DNA from: CAVRXQ01 sp963849105
Lineage (GTDB): Bacteria > Actinomycetota > Acidimicrobiia > Acidimicrobiales > Bog-793
NCBI GenBank assembly: GCA_963849105.1
Contig: CAWKGD010000005.1
Span: 248,001 to 312,000 of the forward strand
Length of the DNA: 64,000 nt
Reading direction: 5' to 3'
In this document: piece after piece, positions 35,281 to 44,039 of the stretch
Layout: each line of letters opens with the position of its first letter
How positions within the stretch are numbered: the first letter of the stretch is position 1
Made by a program: the position numbers and the translations under genes
Notes under the pieces: generated by a model
Told to the model about the DNA's origin: nothing
The model's database searches: none
The model's input: only the letters and a program-made list of their open reading frames with translations

Positions 35281-36086
35281 GTCGAGGCCTCGTCGCGCCG
35301 CTCGGCGAGGGCGATCGCGAGCGATTCCTCGTTCTCGCGCTTCGCGAGCACCGACAGCCGGTAGCGCTGCACGACGAGCCAGATGAATGCCAGCGCAAAA
35401 ACGACAAAGGACAGAAGCAGCGTCCAGGCCATCGAGCCGTGCACGTAGGTCTTGCCGGTCACCGGGTCATCGACCGTCGGCAGCTGGTGGAGGCTCTTCC
35501 ACCACAGCACCGAGAAGTAGACGACGGGCACGTCGATGAACGCGATCAACGCCGCGATCGCGGACCGCTTTGCCTTCGTCTCGAACTCGCCCGGGATGCG
35601 GCGCACCGCCAGGTAGCCGAGGTAGAGGACGAACAAAAGCGCCGTCGTCGTGAGCAGCGGGTCCCAGGTCCACCACGTCCCCCATGTCGGCCGCCCCCAC
35701 AGCGATCCGGTGACGAGTGTGAGTCCGGTGAACACGACGCCGACCTCGGAGGCGGCGCCGGCGAGATGGTCAAAGAGCGGGGCGCGGGTGCGTGGCCAGA
35801 GGTAGAGCAGGCTGGACAAGAACGCCAGGCCGTAGGCGAGATACATCACCCAGGCGAGCGCGGGATGGATGTAGAGCAACCGGACCAGGTTGCCGAGCGT
35901 CCGATCCGGTGGCGTCACCCACAGCCCCAGCCAGACGTCGACGGCGATCCCGACGACCGCCAAAACACCGCACCCGTCGACGATCACGTCCCGGCGGCTG
36001 CGGCGCGCTCGCCTCGTCGGTTCCGCCACGTCCGGCCGTACGAGCGGGGGCGCCGCCTTGCGGATCGGAGTCGAGACGGCGCTCAT
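35277..36086 (-). CDS. ccmC: Heme exporter/handling protein CcmC
   Basis: The 269-residue, six-helix membrane protein presents heme to CcmE. The heme-handling loop reads WGRPTWGTWWTWDPLLTT, and a conserved histidine occurs on each side (LLYIHPALAWVMYLAYG; KTYVHGSMAWTLLL), as expected for axial heme ligands. The N-terminal 40 residues are a basic cytoplasmic extension not present in most homologues. The gene overlaps both ccmB upstream and ccmD downstream by four bases. Confidence 0.93.
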   Translation of the reverse strand: MSAVSTPIRKAAPPLVRPDVAEPTRRARRSRRDVIVDGCGVLAVVGIAVDVWLGLWVTPPDRTLGNLVRLLYIHPALAWVMYLAYGLAFLSSLLYLWPRTRAPLFDHLAGAASEVGVVFTGLTLVTGSLWGRPTWGTWWTWDPLLTTTALLFVLYLGYLAVRRIPGEFETKAKRSAIAALIAFIDVPVVYFSVLWWKSLHQLPTVDDPVTGKTYVHGSMAWTLLLSFVVFALAFIWLVVQRYRLSVLAKRENEESLAIALAERRDEAST

Positions 36087-36751
36087 GCGCCCTCGAGTAG
36101 CGGACCGAACGCGACGGCACCGACGAGCGCGTAGACGACCGCGAACACCCCGAGCAGCTCGAGCCAGCCGTAGCCGCCCGATGGGGTGCCGGCGAGCGCG
36201 GCTTTCGACGCCTTCACGGCGGCGAGGAGCACCGGCGCGACGACCGGGAGGAACAGCACGGGGAGGATCGTCTCACGAACCCGCGCGCCCGCCGCCACGA
36301 CGCCGTAGACGGTGCCGACCGCAACGAGCCCCACCGTCGCCGCCGCGCAGACACCGATCAGCTCGAGCGCACCCTGCAGTCGCACATCGAAAAGAAGCGC
36401 ACCGGCGATGGCGAGCACGATCTCGAGCGCGACGAGTTGTACGGCGATGGCGAGCGCCTTTCCACAGAAGACGCCGGCCGGATCGAGGCCGGAAAGTCGT
36501 AATCCGTCGCGCGCATCGTCGGCGGACTCGATCGCGAACGATCGCTGCACGGCGAGGATCGTCGCGAGCAACACAGCGACCCAGAACAACCCAGCCGCGA
36601 CGTTGGCGAGGACCTGGCGGTTCGGCCCGAGCGCCAAGCCGAAAAGCACGAGCAGCACGAGCCCGAACGGCAACACCTCGGCGAGCGCGACGCGCGAGCG
36701 AAGCTCGATGCGGATGTCCTTGCCGGCGACGAGGACGGCGTCACGCCACAT
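36083..36751 (-). CDS. ccmB: Heme exporter membrane subunit CcmB
   Basis: A 222-residue six-helix permease, started at the ATG 36749-36751, which overlaps the ccmA end by 11 bases. The opening WRDAVLVAGKDIRIELRSRV followed by LPFGLVLLVLFGLAL, and the central DDARDGLRLSGLDPAGVFCGK, are CcmB signatures. With CcmA it forms the ABC transporter whose ATP hydrolysis frees holo-CcmE from CcmCD. Length matches the family (about 220). Confidence 0.9.
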   Translation of the reverse strand: MWRDAVLVAGKDIRIELRSRVALAEVLPFGLVLLVLFGLALGPNRQVLANVAAGLFWVAVLLATILAVQRSFAIESADDARDGLRLSGLDPAGVFCGKALAIAVQLVALEIVLAIAGALLFDVRLQGALELIGVCAAATVGLVAVGTVYGVVAAGARVRETILPVLFLPVVAPVLLAAVKASKAALAGTPSGGYGWLELLGVFAVVYALVGAVAFGPLLEGA

Positions 36752-37442
36752 CGAGACCGACCTCCGACTGTCCCGCCGACCTCGGCTTCGACGACTTCCC
36801 TTGGGCGACGACGCACGCGCCACCGCGCATCTCGACGACGCGCCGCGCGACGGTGCGCGCCCGCTCGAGCTCATGCGACGCAAAAAGGACGGTCGCGCCG
36901 TTCGACGCGGCGTCCTCGATCAGCGCGTCGAGGATCCCGCGCCCCTGCTCGTCGAGCCCGGCGTGCGGCTCGTCGAGCAACCAGAGCTGAGACTCACGCA
37001 CAAGCACCGTCGCGATGGCGACGCGTCTACGTTGTCCTGCCGAAAGGCGCGCCACCGTCGTCTTGCGGAGCCGACCCGATAGTTCGAGCCGTTCGAGCGC
37101 ACGCGGGACGCTGGCCGCCGACACCCGGGCGGCGCGAGCCGCAAAGCGCACGTTCTCCTCGGCGCTCAAGTCGTCATAAAGAAACGTCTTGTGGCCGAGG
37201 TGGGCCACCTCGCGACGCACCGAGATCCGGTCGCGCCTCAGGTCGTGACCGAGGACGAGCGCCTTGCCGGACACGATCGGTACGAGACCGGCGCATGCCC
37301 GCAAAAGGCTCGTCTTGCCGGCGCCGTTCGGTCCACGGAGGTGGACGACTTCGCCTTCTCCGACGTCGAGGCTGAGGCCGGCGAGGAGCGGAAAGCGACT
37401 CGCGACGGAGACGACTTCGGAGAACGAAACGGCGGGGGCCAT
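36741..37442 (-). CDS. ccmA: ATP-binding protein CcmA of the heme-release ABC transporter
   Basis: The 233-residue ABC ATPase carries Walker A GPNGAGKTSLLR (residues 37-48), the signature LSAGQRRRVAIA, and Walker B WLLDEPHAGLD with the H-loop in FASHELER. The tight fit to CcmA (LGHDLRRDR, LGHKTFLYDDLSAEENVRF) and the following ccmB identify it. It is the first gene of the nine-gene ccm operon; the promoter should lie in the short gap to gmd, 53 bases, unless transcription starts further upstream. Confidence 0.88.
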   Translation of the reverse strand: MAPAVSFSEVVSVASRFPLLAGLSLDVGEGEVVHLRGPNGAGKTSLLRACAGLVPIVSGKALVLGHDLRRDRISVRREVAHLGHKTFLYDDLSAEENVRFAARAARVSAASVPRALERLELSGRLRKTTVARLSAGQRRRVAIATVLVRESQLWLLDEPHAGLDEQGRGILDALIEDAASNGATVLFASHELERARTVARRVVEMRGGACVVAQGKSSKPRSAGQSEVGLDVA

Positions 37443-37494
37443 GGAAACCGCCCAATGGTAAAGGTGCGAGGCCCGCGTGGGCCAAGCGGCGGCG

Positions 37495-38457
37495 TTAGCG
37501 GCGGAGGGTCGCCAGGTCGGCGTCGACCATCATCGCGACGAGTCCGGCGAAGTCGACTTCCGGCTTCCAGCCGAGGATGCTGCGGGCCCTCTGAGCGTCG
37601 CCGACGAGCGCGTCGACCTCCGCGGGGCGGAAGAACTTCTCGTCGACGACGACGTGTTCTTCCCAGTTCAGCCCGACGTGGGCAAAGGCCAAGTCGCACA
37701 GCTCGCGCACCGAGTGGGTCTCCCCCGTCGCGACGACGTAGTCGTCGGGGGAGTCCTGCTGGAGCATCTGCCACATCGCCCGCACGTAGTCGCCGGCGAA
37801 TCCCCAGTCCCGCACGGCGTCGAGGTTCCCGAGACGGATCTCGCGCTCGTGGCCGATCGCGATGCGCGCCGCGGCGTTCGTGACCTTGCGGGTGACGAAC
37901 TCGAGCCCCCGGCGCGGGCTCTCGTGGTTGAACAGGATCCCCGAAGAGGCGTGCAACCCGTAGCTCTCCCGGTAGTTGACGGTGATCCAGTGGCCGTAGA
38001 CCTTCGCCACCCCGTAGGGGCTGCGGGGGTGGAACGGGGTGAGTTCGGTCTGGGGCACCTCGTGCACCTTGCCGAACATTTCCGAGGAGGACGCCTGGTA
38101 GAAGCGGATCTCGGGGTTCACGAAGCGGATCGCATCGAGCACCCGCGTCACGCCGAGCGCGGTCGCTTCGCCGGTGAAGACCGGCTGGCTGAACGAGGTC
38201 TGGACGAACGACTGCGCGGCAAGGTTGTAGACCTCGTCCGGCGCCCACTCCTTCAGCACGTTGATGATCGACATCTCGTCGAGCATCTCGCCGGGAACGA
38301 GGGTGATCTTGTCCTGGATATGCGCGACGCGTTCGAAGTTCAAGGTGCTCGATCGGCGCACCATGCCGATGACTTCGTAGCCCTTTTCGAGGAGGAACTC
38401 GGCGAGGTACGAACCGTCTTGTCCGGTCACGCCGGTAATCAGGGCACGTCGAGGCAT
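37495..38457 (-). CDS. gmd: GDP-mannose 4,6-dehydratase
   Basis: A 320-residue short-chain dehydrogenase of the extended type that converts GDP-mannose to GDP-4-keto-6-deoxymannose, the precursor of fucose, rhamnose and related surface sugars. The NADP-binding motif TGVTGQDGSYLAEFLLEKGY, RRSSTLNFERV, the catalytic SSSEMFG and Y-x3-K (YGVAKVYGH), and FNHESPRRGLEFVTRKV are all Gmd-specific. The usual next enzyme (Fcl/WcaG or Rmd) is not in this window. It sits alone between cspA-like and ccm genes. Confidence 0.93.
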   Translation of the reverse strand: MPRRALITGVTGQDGSYLAEFLLEKGYEVIGMVRRSSTLNFERVAHIQDKITLVPGEMLDEMSIINVLKEWAPDEVYNLAAQSFVQTSFSQPVFTGEATALGVTRVLDAIRFVNPEIRFYQASSSEMFGKVHEVPQTELTPFHPRSPYGVAKVYGHWITVNYRESYGLHASSGILFNHESPRRGLEFVTRKVTNAAARIAIGHEREIRLGNLDAVRDWGFAGDYVRAMWQMLQQDSPDDYVVATGETHSVRELCDLAFAHVGLNWEEHVVVDEKFFRPAEVDALVGDAQRARSILGWKPEVDFAGLVAMMVDADLATLRR

Positions 38458-38586
38458 CGTCTTGTTCTAGGCCAGGTCACGGATCGTCGCAAACACACCC
38501 GCGTTCGCGTTCGGACTCGATCGCGTTGGTAGGTATCGGGTTCACGGTCGTCCGACGGGCCGGATCGGCCCGTCGGCCGCCGATGA

Positions 38587-38787
38587 TCAGACTGGGCGGA
38601 CGTTTGCCGCCTGCAAGCCCTTCTGGCCCTCTTGGACCTCGAACTCGACCTGCTGGCCCTCTTCGAGTGTCCGGTAGCCATTCATTTGGATGGCCGAGTG
38701 ATGGACGAACACGTCGGCCCCCCCTTCTTGGCTGATGAAGCCGTAGCCCTTCTCAGCGTTGAACCACTTCACAGTTCCGGTCGCCAC
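38587..38787 (-). CDS. Cold-shock domain protein
   Basis: The 66-residue OB-fold protein has both RNA-binding motifs: KWFNAEKGYGFISQ (RNP1, KGYGFI) and DVFVHHSAIQ (RNP2, VFVHH). It binds single-stranded RNA or DNA and acts as an RNA chaperone. Start is GTG at 38785-38787 with a purine-rich AAGGGGG upstream. The gap before it (to 39065) is 278 bases; such genes often have long regulatory leaders, so this may be part leader. Confidence 0.95.
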   Translation of the reverse strand: MATGTVKWFNAEKGYGFISQEGGADVFVHHSAIQMNGYRTLEEGQQVEFEVQEGQKGLQAANVRPV

Positions 38788-38955
38788 GTCGGCGATCCCC
38801 CTTCTCGTCTTTCACTGTCTGTAGAGAGGGACCGCCGATGGCGATGTCCTAGACGCGCTCATTCCCGTGGTTTTGGTTCGGGGGGAGGCGTCGGCGGACG
38901 GCCACTGATGGTCAGCGTTCTCTCAGCAATGGAGGCTACCAGCGATTTCGGCACG

Positions 38956-38974
38956 CGCAACCAAAAAAGTTGCG
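38956..38974. terminator. Hairpin downstream of cysS
   Basis: CGCAAC-CAAAAAA-GTTGCG: a perfect 6-base stem with an A-rich loop (U-rich on the minus-strand transcript), about 90 bases after the cysS stop and upstream of the cold-shock gene. It could end the cysS transcript or fold in the cold-shock leader; the U residues are in the loop, not after the stem. Confidence 0.3.
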
Positions 38975-39065
38975 ACTCGTCGCACGGATCGGCGGTTCGG
39001 CCGCTTCGCGCCGTCGGCGGGGAGACGAATCGGCTCCTGGAGCGACGCTCGACTCCACCTGTGCC

Positions 39066-40421
39066 TCAGCGGTGGACACGGCTGCCGCCTGGCGTGTCCT
39101 CGACGACGAATCCGAGAAGCTCGATCTCGGAGCGCAGCCGGTCGGCGGCGGCGAAGTCCATCCCAGCCCGAGCGGCGTCGCGGTCGCGCACGAGTGCGAC
39201 GACCTCCTCGGGGAGTTCGCTCCCAGACGACGATTCGATTCCGAGGATGGCGAGCAGCTCCAAGGTCGCCTGGGCGAGCGCGCCGCCGGCGCGATCGTCG
39301 CCCGCGTCGGCGAGCACGTTCGCCTGACGGAGGGCGCCGAAGAGCGCTCCGAGCGCCGCCGGGGTGTCGAGATCGTCCTCCATCGCCGATCGGAAGGCGC
39401 TACGCAGCGCCGCGACCGATTCGAGACCGGGGTCGGCGGGGGCGTCGGCGAATCGGCGGGCGAGCGCGTCGATCCGGCCGAGCGCCTGGGTCGCGTCGTC
39501 GAACTGCCGCTGCGCGATCTCGATCGGCTGGCGGTAATGGGACTGGAGAACGAGGAGGCGATAGGAGCGCGGATCCGAGGTGGCGAGGACCTCGGCGAGC
39601 GTCGTCGTGTTGCCGAGCGACTTCGACATCTTCTCGCCCCCGACCCGCACGAGACCGTTGTGCATCCAGTGCCGGGCAAAGACCTTGTCGTCGGCGACGG
39701 CCTGGGCGCGCTCGTTTTCGTGGTGCGGGAAGATCAGGTCCTCTCCTCCGCCGTGGAGGTCGAAGCCTTCGCCCAGCAACGCGAGCGACATGACGACGCA
39801 CTCGGTGTGCCAGCCGGGCCGGCCGTCCCCGAACTTCGCCGGCCACGTGGGCTCGTTCGGCTTCGCCTTCTTCCAGAGCGCGAAGTCGATCGGCGACCGC
39901 TTGTGCTCGTCAACTTCGACCCGCGCGCCCGCCCGCAGCTCGGAGAGGTTTTGGTGCTTCAAGAGCCCGTAGTCGGGTACGGACGCCGAGTCGAGATAGA
40001 CGCCGTCCTCCGTCTCGTACGCGCTCCCCGTCGCGAGCAGCGTGCCGACGAAGTCGACCATCTGGTCGATGTATTCGGTGGCGTGGGGAACAGAACTCGG
40101 GCGCAGCACCGACATGCGATCCATCACGTCCCACCATTCGGCTTCGGCCTGGGATGCCACCTCCTGCCACGAACGTTGTTCGCTCCGGGCGCGCTCGATG
40201 ATCTTGTCGTCGACGTCGGTGACGTTCGAGACATACGTGACGCGCAAACCTTCGGATTCGAGGTAGCGGCGCAACACGTCGTAGACGAGCGCGAAGCGGC
40301 CGTGACCGATATGCGGAGACCCGTAGACCGTCGGCCCGCAGACGTAGAGACCGATCGCACCCGGCTCGCGCAATGACAGAGCGCGGACGCGACCAGTGGC
40401 CGTATCGCGCAGGTGGAGCAT
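39066..40421 (-). CDS. cysS: Cysteinyl-tRNA synthetase
   Basis: The 451-residue class I synthetase charges tRNA-Cys. Present are the cysteine-binding zinc ligands (VCGPTVYGSPHIGHGRF with the HIGH-type motif HIGHG; GWHTECVVMSLALLG; DLIFPHHENERAQ) and the KMSKS loop EKMSKSLGNTTTL. HHENERAQA and the helical anticodon-binding domain (DDLDTPAALGALFGALRQAN) favour CysS over its paralogue MshC, which joins cysteine to GlcN-inositol in mycothiol synthesis and is shorter at the C-terminus. Its normal length (about 460) supports this. It is divergent from valS. Confidence 0.9.
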   Translation of the reverse strand: MLHLRDTATGRVRALSLREPGAIGLYVCGPTVYGSPHIGHGRFALVYDVLRRYLESEGLRVTYVSNVTDVDDKIIERARSEQRSWQEVASQAEAEWWDVMDRMSVLRPSSVPHATEYIDQMVDFVGTLLATGSAYETEDGVYLDSASVPDYGLLKHQNLSELRAGARVEVDEHKRSPIDFALWKKAKPNEPTWPAKFGDGRPGWHTECVVMSLALLGEGFDLHGGGEDLIFPHHENERAQAVADDKVFARHWMHNGLVRVGGEKMSKSLGNTTTLAEVLATSDPRSYRLLVLQSHYRQPIEIAQRQFDDATQALGRIDALARRFADAPADPGLESVAALRSAFRSAMEDDLDTPAALGALFGALRQANVLADAGDDRAGGALAQATLELLAILGIESSSGSELPEEVVALVRDRDAARAGMDFAAADRLRSEIELLGFVVEDTPGGSRVHR

Positions 40422-40491
40422 CCCGCTACCGTACTAGTCCAATGCATCTCCAAGACCAGCTCAGAGCCCGGAAAACGAATCGCGCGCCGAG

Positions 40492-43065
40492 GTGAGCGAG
40501 TCAACGATCGGCACTCGCCACGTTCCTGAAAAGCCGAGCCTCGACGGCTTGGAGGAACGCTGGAGCACGCGCTGGGACAACGACGGCACGTACCGCTTCG
40601 ACGCGTCCCGGCTCCGCCCCGAGGTGTACTCGATCGACACTCCACCGCCAACGGTTTCGGGAGCTCTCCACATCGGTCACGTCTTCTCCTTCACGCAAAC
40701 CGACATCGTCGCCCGTTACTGGCGGATGCGCGGCAAGTCCGTGTTCTACCCGATCGGCTGGGACGACAACGGCCTCGCAACGGAGCGACGCGTCCAGAAT
40801 TTCTACGGTGTCCGTTGCGACCCGAGCATCCCGTACGACCCGGCGTTCCGCCCTCCCGCGAAACCGGGTAAGGAGCAGATCGCGATCTCGAGGCCGAACT
40901 TCGTCGAACTGTGCCACGAGCTCACGCACCAGGACGAGCAGGCGTACGAGGACGTCTTCCGCCGACTTGGACTGTCGGTCGACTGGTCGACGAAATACAC
41001 GACGATCAGTCGCTCTTCTCAATTGATCTCCCAGCTCGCGTTCTTGCACCTCGTCGAAGGCGGTCGTGCCTACCGGCGGGAGGCGCCGACGCTGTGGGAT
41101 GTCGACTTCCGGACCGCTGTCGCGCAGGCAGAGCTCGAAGACCGCGAGGTGCCGTCGTCGTATGACCGCGTGCGCTTCCGGTCCGCCGACCCGGCACGCC
41201 CGATCGAGATCGAAACGACCCGTCCCGAGCTGATCCCGGCGTGCGTCGCTCTCGTTACGAATCCGAACGACAAAAAGAACGCGCACCTGATCGGTCAGAC
41301 GGCGGTCACACCCCTTTTCGGCGTCGAAGTCCCCGTCGTCGGCCACCCGCTCGCCGATCCGGAGAAGGGCACCGGTGTGGCGATGGTCTGCACGTTCGGT
41401 GATCTCACCGACGTCACGTGGTGGCGGGAGTTCGCGTTGCCGACGCGCACGATCGTCGGGCGAGACGGTCGACTCGAGCACGCGCCGTTTGGAGAAGCCG
41501 GGTGGGAGTCGAAGGATCCCGAGCGCGCGCGGAATAGCTACGCGGCAATCGAAGGGCTTTCGACGGTGAGGGCGCGCGCCCGCATCGTCGATCTCCTGCG
41601 GCAATCCGGTGACCTCATCGGCGAGCCGCGCCAGATCACCCACTTCGTGAACTTCTACGAAAAGGGCGAGCGCCCGCTCGAGATCGTCGCCTCGCTGCAG
41701 TGGTACGTGCGGACGATGGACCACCGCGACCAGCTGATCGACGCGGGCCGCGAAATCGCGTGGCACCCCGAATACATGCGCACACGCTACGAGGCGTGGA
41801 TCAACGGCCTGACCGGCGATTGGAACATCTCCCGACAGCGCTTCTACGGCGTCCCCTTCCCTGTCTGGTACCCGATCGATGACGACGGCAGTGTCTTTGA
41901 TGACCGACCGATCTTCGCGACCGAGGACCTGCTGCCCGTCGACCCGTCGGCCACTCCACCGCCGGGCTTCTCTGAGGACCGACGCGGAAAACCCGGGGGA
42001 TTCAGCGCCGACCCCGACGTCATGGACACCTGGGCGACGTCGTCGATGACCCCGCAGATCGCCGGGCGCTGGCTCGCGGACCCCGAATTCTTCTCCCGTG
42101 TCTTTCCGATGGACCTGCGTCCCCAGGCACACGACATCATCCGCACGTGGCTCTTCTCGACGGTGGTGCGCTCGGAGGCTGAGCACGGGACCGTGCCCTG
42201 GAGCAACGTCGCGATCTCCGGTTTCATCCGCGACCCCGACCGGAAAAAGCTCTCGAAATCGAAGGGCAACGCCGTCGTGCCGTCGGAGTTCTTCGACGCG
42301 CACGGCACGGACGCGGTCCGCTACTGGGCGGGATCCGGGCGTCTCGGCGTCGACCTCGTCTTGGACGAGCAGCAGATGCGGATCGGCAGGCGGCTCGCCA
42401 TCAAGCTCCTGAACGCGACGCGCTTCGTCCTCGAGCGGACCGGCCCGGCCCCGATGGCCGATGCCACCGTGACCGATGCCCTCGACCTTTCGATGCTGGC
42501 GCGGCTTTTCGGCGTCGTCACGGTTGCGAGCGAATCGCTCGCCACCTACGAGCACGCGCGTGCCCTCGACGAGACGGAGCGGTTCTTCTGGACCTTTTGC
42601 GACGACTATCTCGAGCTTGTGAAGACCCGCGCCTACGGCGGTACCGATGCCGCGTCTGCGCAGCGCACGCTCGCGATCGCGCTCGATGTCCAGTTGCGCC
42701 TCCTCGCCCCGTTTTTGCCTTTCGTGACCGAAGAGGCGTGGTCGTGGAGCCACCAAGGTTCGGTCCACGTCGCGAAGTGGCCGTCAATCGACGAGTTCAC
42801 ATTTGGCGAAGGCGATCCGCGCACGCTCGACGACGTGAGCACGGTGCTCGCCGCGATCCGTCGGGCGAAGTCTGATGCAAGGGTCTCGATGCGCTGGCCG
42901 GTCCTCCGGGTCGGGGTCGCCGGTCCCCGGGACGCGATCGCCCGCATCGCAGCTGCAAGAGACGACCTCACCGCCGCCGGTGTCGTCGAGGAGTTCTCCC
43001 TCAATAAAGGGGGCGAATCGATCGATACCTCGGTCGTTCTGGCGCCAAAAACAGAGGTGTCGTGA
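40492..43065 (+). CDS. valS: Valyl-tRNA synthetase, archaeal-like type
   Basis: The 857-residue class I enzyme has ALHIGHVFSFTQTDIVARYW (HIGH motif), an editing domain, LSKSKGNAVVP (KMSKS) and the anticodon-binding domain. FYPIGWDDNGLATERRVQNF is the sequence style of archaeal and rickettsial ValS rather than that of E. coli, and the C-terminal coiled-coil arm of bacterial ValS is missing. The start is GTG 40492. The next gene, an ABC ATPase, overlaps by four bases. Identity as a valyl rather than isoleucyl enzyme rests on the family pattern and length. Confidence 0.85.
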   Translation: MSESTIGTRHVPEKPSLDGLEERWSTRWDNDGTYRFDASRLRPEVYSIDTPPPTVSGALHIGHVFSFTQTDIVARYWRMRGKSVFYPIGWDDNGLATERRVQNFYGVRCDPSIPYDPAFRPPAKPGKEQIAISRPNFVELCHELTHQDEQAYEDVFRRLGLSVDWSTKYTTISRSSQLISQLAFLHLVEGGRAYRREAPTLWDVDFRTAVAQAELEDREVPSSYDRVRFRSADPARPIEIETTRPELIPACVALVTNPNDKKNAHLIGQTAVTPLFGVEVPVVGHPLADPEKGTGVAMVCTFGDLTDVTWWREFALPTRTIVGRDGRLEHAPFGEAGWESKDPERARNSYAAIEGLSTVRARARIVDLLRQSGDLIGEPRQITHFVNFYEKGERPLEIVASLQWYVRTMDHRDQLIDAGREIAWHPEYMRTRYEAWINGLTGDWNISRQRFYGVPFPVWYPIDDDGSVFDDRPIFATEDLLPVDPSATPPPGFSEDRRGKPGGFSADPDVMDTWATSSMTPQIAGRWLADPEFFSRVFPMDLRPQAHDIIRTWLFSTVVRSEAEHGTVPWSNVAISGFIRDPDRKKLSKSKGNAVVPSEFFDAHGTDAVRYWAGSGRLGVDLVLDEQQMRIGRRLAIKLLNATRFVLERTGPAPMADATVTDALDLSMLARLFGVVTVASESLATYEHARALDETERFFWTFCDDYLELVKTRAYGGTDAASAQRTLAIALDVQLRLLAPFLPFVTEEAWSWSHQGSVHVAKWPSIDEFTFGEGDPRTLDDVSTVLAAIRRAKSDARVSMRWPVLRVGVAGPRDAIARIAAARDDLTAAGVVEEFSLNKGGESIDTSVVLAPKTEVS

Positions 43066-44039
43066 GCTCCACGTCGTCGCCGCGGGCGTCCGACGCGATC
43101 ATCGAGACGATCGGTTTGACGAAGGTCTACCCGGGCGCGGACTTCAGGGCCGTCGACGAGCTGAACCTTTCGGTCGAGCGCGGTGAGATCTTCGGGTTGC
43201 TCGGGCCGAACGGCGCCGGCAAGACGACGACTGCCGGGATGTTGACGACGCGGGTCATCCCGACCGCGGGACGCGCCTTCGTCGGCGGTGTCGACGTCGT
43301 CGCCCACCCCGCTCTCGCAAAACAGATCATCGGCGTCGTCTCCCAGACAAACACCCTCGACCGGCAGCTGACGGTCTGGGAGAACCTGTATTTCCACGGC
43401 CGGTTGTTCGGGATGGGCGCGGCGCGCTCGAAACGGACCGCCGACGAGTTGCTGGAGCGCTTCCAGCTCTCGAACTGGGCGAAGGCGTCGGTCTACGCAC
43501 TTTCGGGAGGCATGGCCCAGCGACTGATGGTCGCCCGTTCCATCTTTCACCGGCCGGCGGTGCTGTTCTTGGACGAGCCGACGTCCGGACTCGATCCGCA
43601 AAGTCGCCTGTCGCTGTGGGACCTGCTGCGCGATCTGAACGGCGACGGCCAGACCATCGTGCTGATGACGCACTACATGGAAGAAGCCGACCTCCTGTGC
43701 CGGCGCGTCGCGATCATGGATCACGGTCGCTTTCTCGCCCTCGACACGCCGGCGAACCTCAAGCGCAGCGTCGGTGCGGACACGATCGTCGCGTTGAGGG
43801 CTTCGGGCGACCTCGACTCCCTCGCAAAGCTGCTCGAGAAAGAGATCGAGGGAATCGCTCGCACCCGGAAGTCCGATGCGGGCCTCGAGCTGCACGTGCG
43901 CAGTGGCTCGCACGTCGTCGGCCGCGTGGTCGCGGCGGCAGAAGCGGGCGGTTTCGACGTGGCCGATCTCTCGGTCACGGAACCGAGCCTCGAGACCGTC
44001 TTCATCAACCTGACCGGAAGGGAGCTTCGGGACACATGA
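43062..44039 (+). CDS. DrrA-type ABC transporter ATP-binding protein
   Basis: A 325-residue ATPase with Walker A GPNGAGKTTTAGML, signature LSGGMAQRLMVAR, Walker B VLFLDEPTSGLDPQ and the H-loop LMTHYMEEAD. The C-terminal 80-residue extension (LLEKEIEGIARTRKSD, FDVADLSVTEPSLETVFINL) is that of DrrA-type daunorubicin/lipid exporters. It overlaps valS upstream and the permease gene downstream (ATGA), so the pair is co-translated. It probably drives export of a lipid, antibiotic or other hydrophobic molecule; the substrate is unknown. Confidence 0.9.
   Translation: MSSTSSPRASDAIIETIGLTKVYPGADFRAVDELNLSVERGEIFGLLGPNGAGKTTTAGMLTTRVIPTAGRAFVGGVDVVAHPALAKQIIGVVSQTNTLDRQLTVWENLYFHGRLFGMGAARSKRTADELLERFQLSNWAKASVYALSGGMAQRLMVARSIFHRPAVLFLDEPTSGLDPQSRLSLWDLLRDLNGDGQTIVLMTHYMEEADLLCRRVAIMDHGRFLALDTPANLKRSVGADTIVALRASGDLDSLAKLLEKEIEGIARTRKSDAGLELHVRSGSHVVGRVVAAAEAGGFDVADLSVTEPSLETVFINLTGRELRDT

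Noticed and set aside
38970..40376. 468-codon plus-strand frame opposite cysS
   Set aside because: Shadow of cysS; no recognised domain, composition typical for antisense of GC-rich coding sequence.
40501..42768. Very long minus-strand frame (755 codons) opposite valS
   Set aside because: Arg/Asp/Val-rich shadow of valS, which has clear HIGH and KMSKS motifs; no motif of its own.
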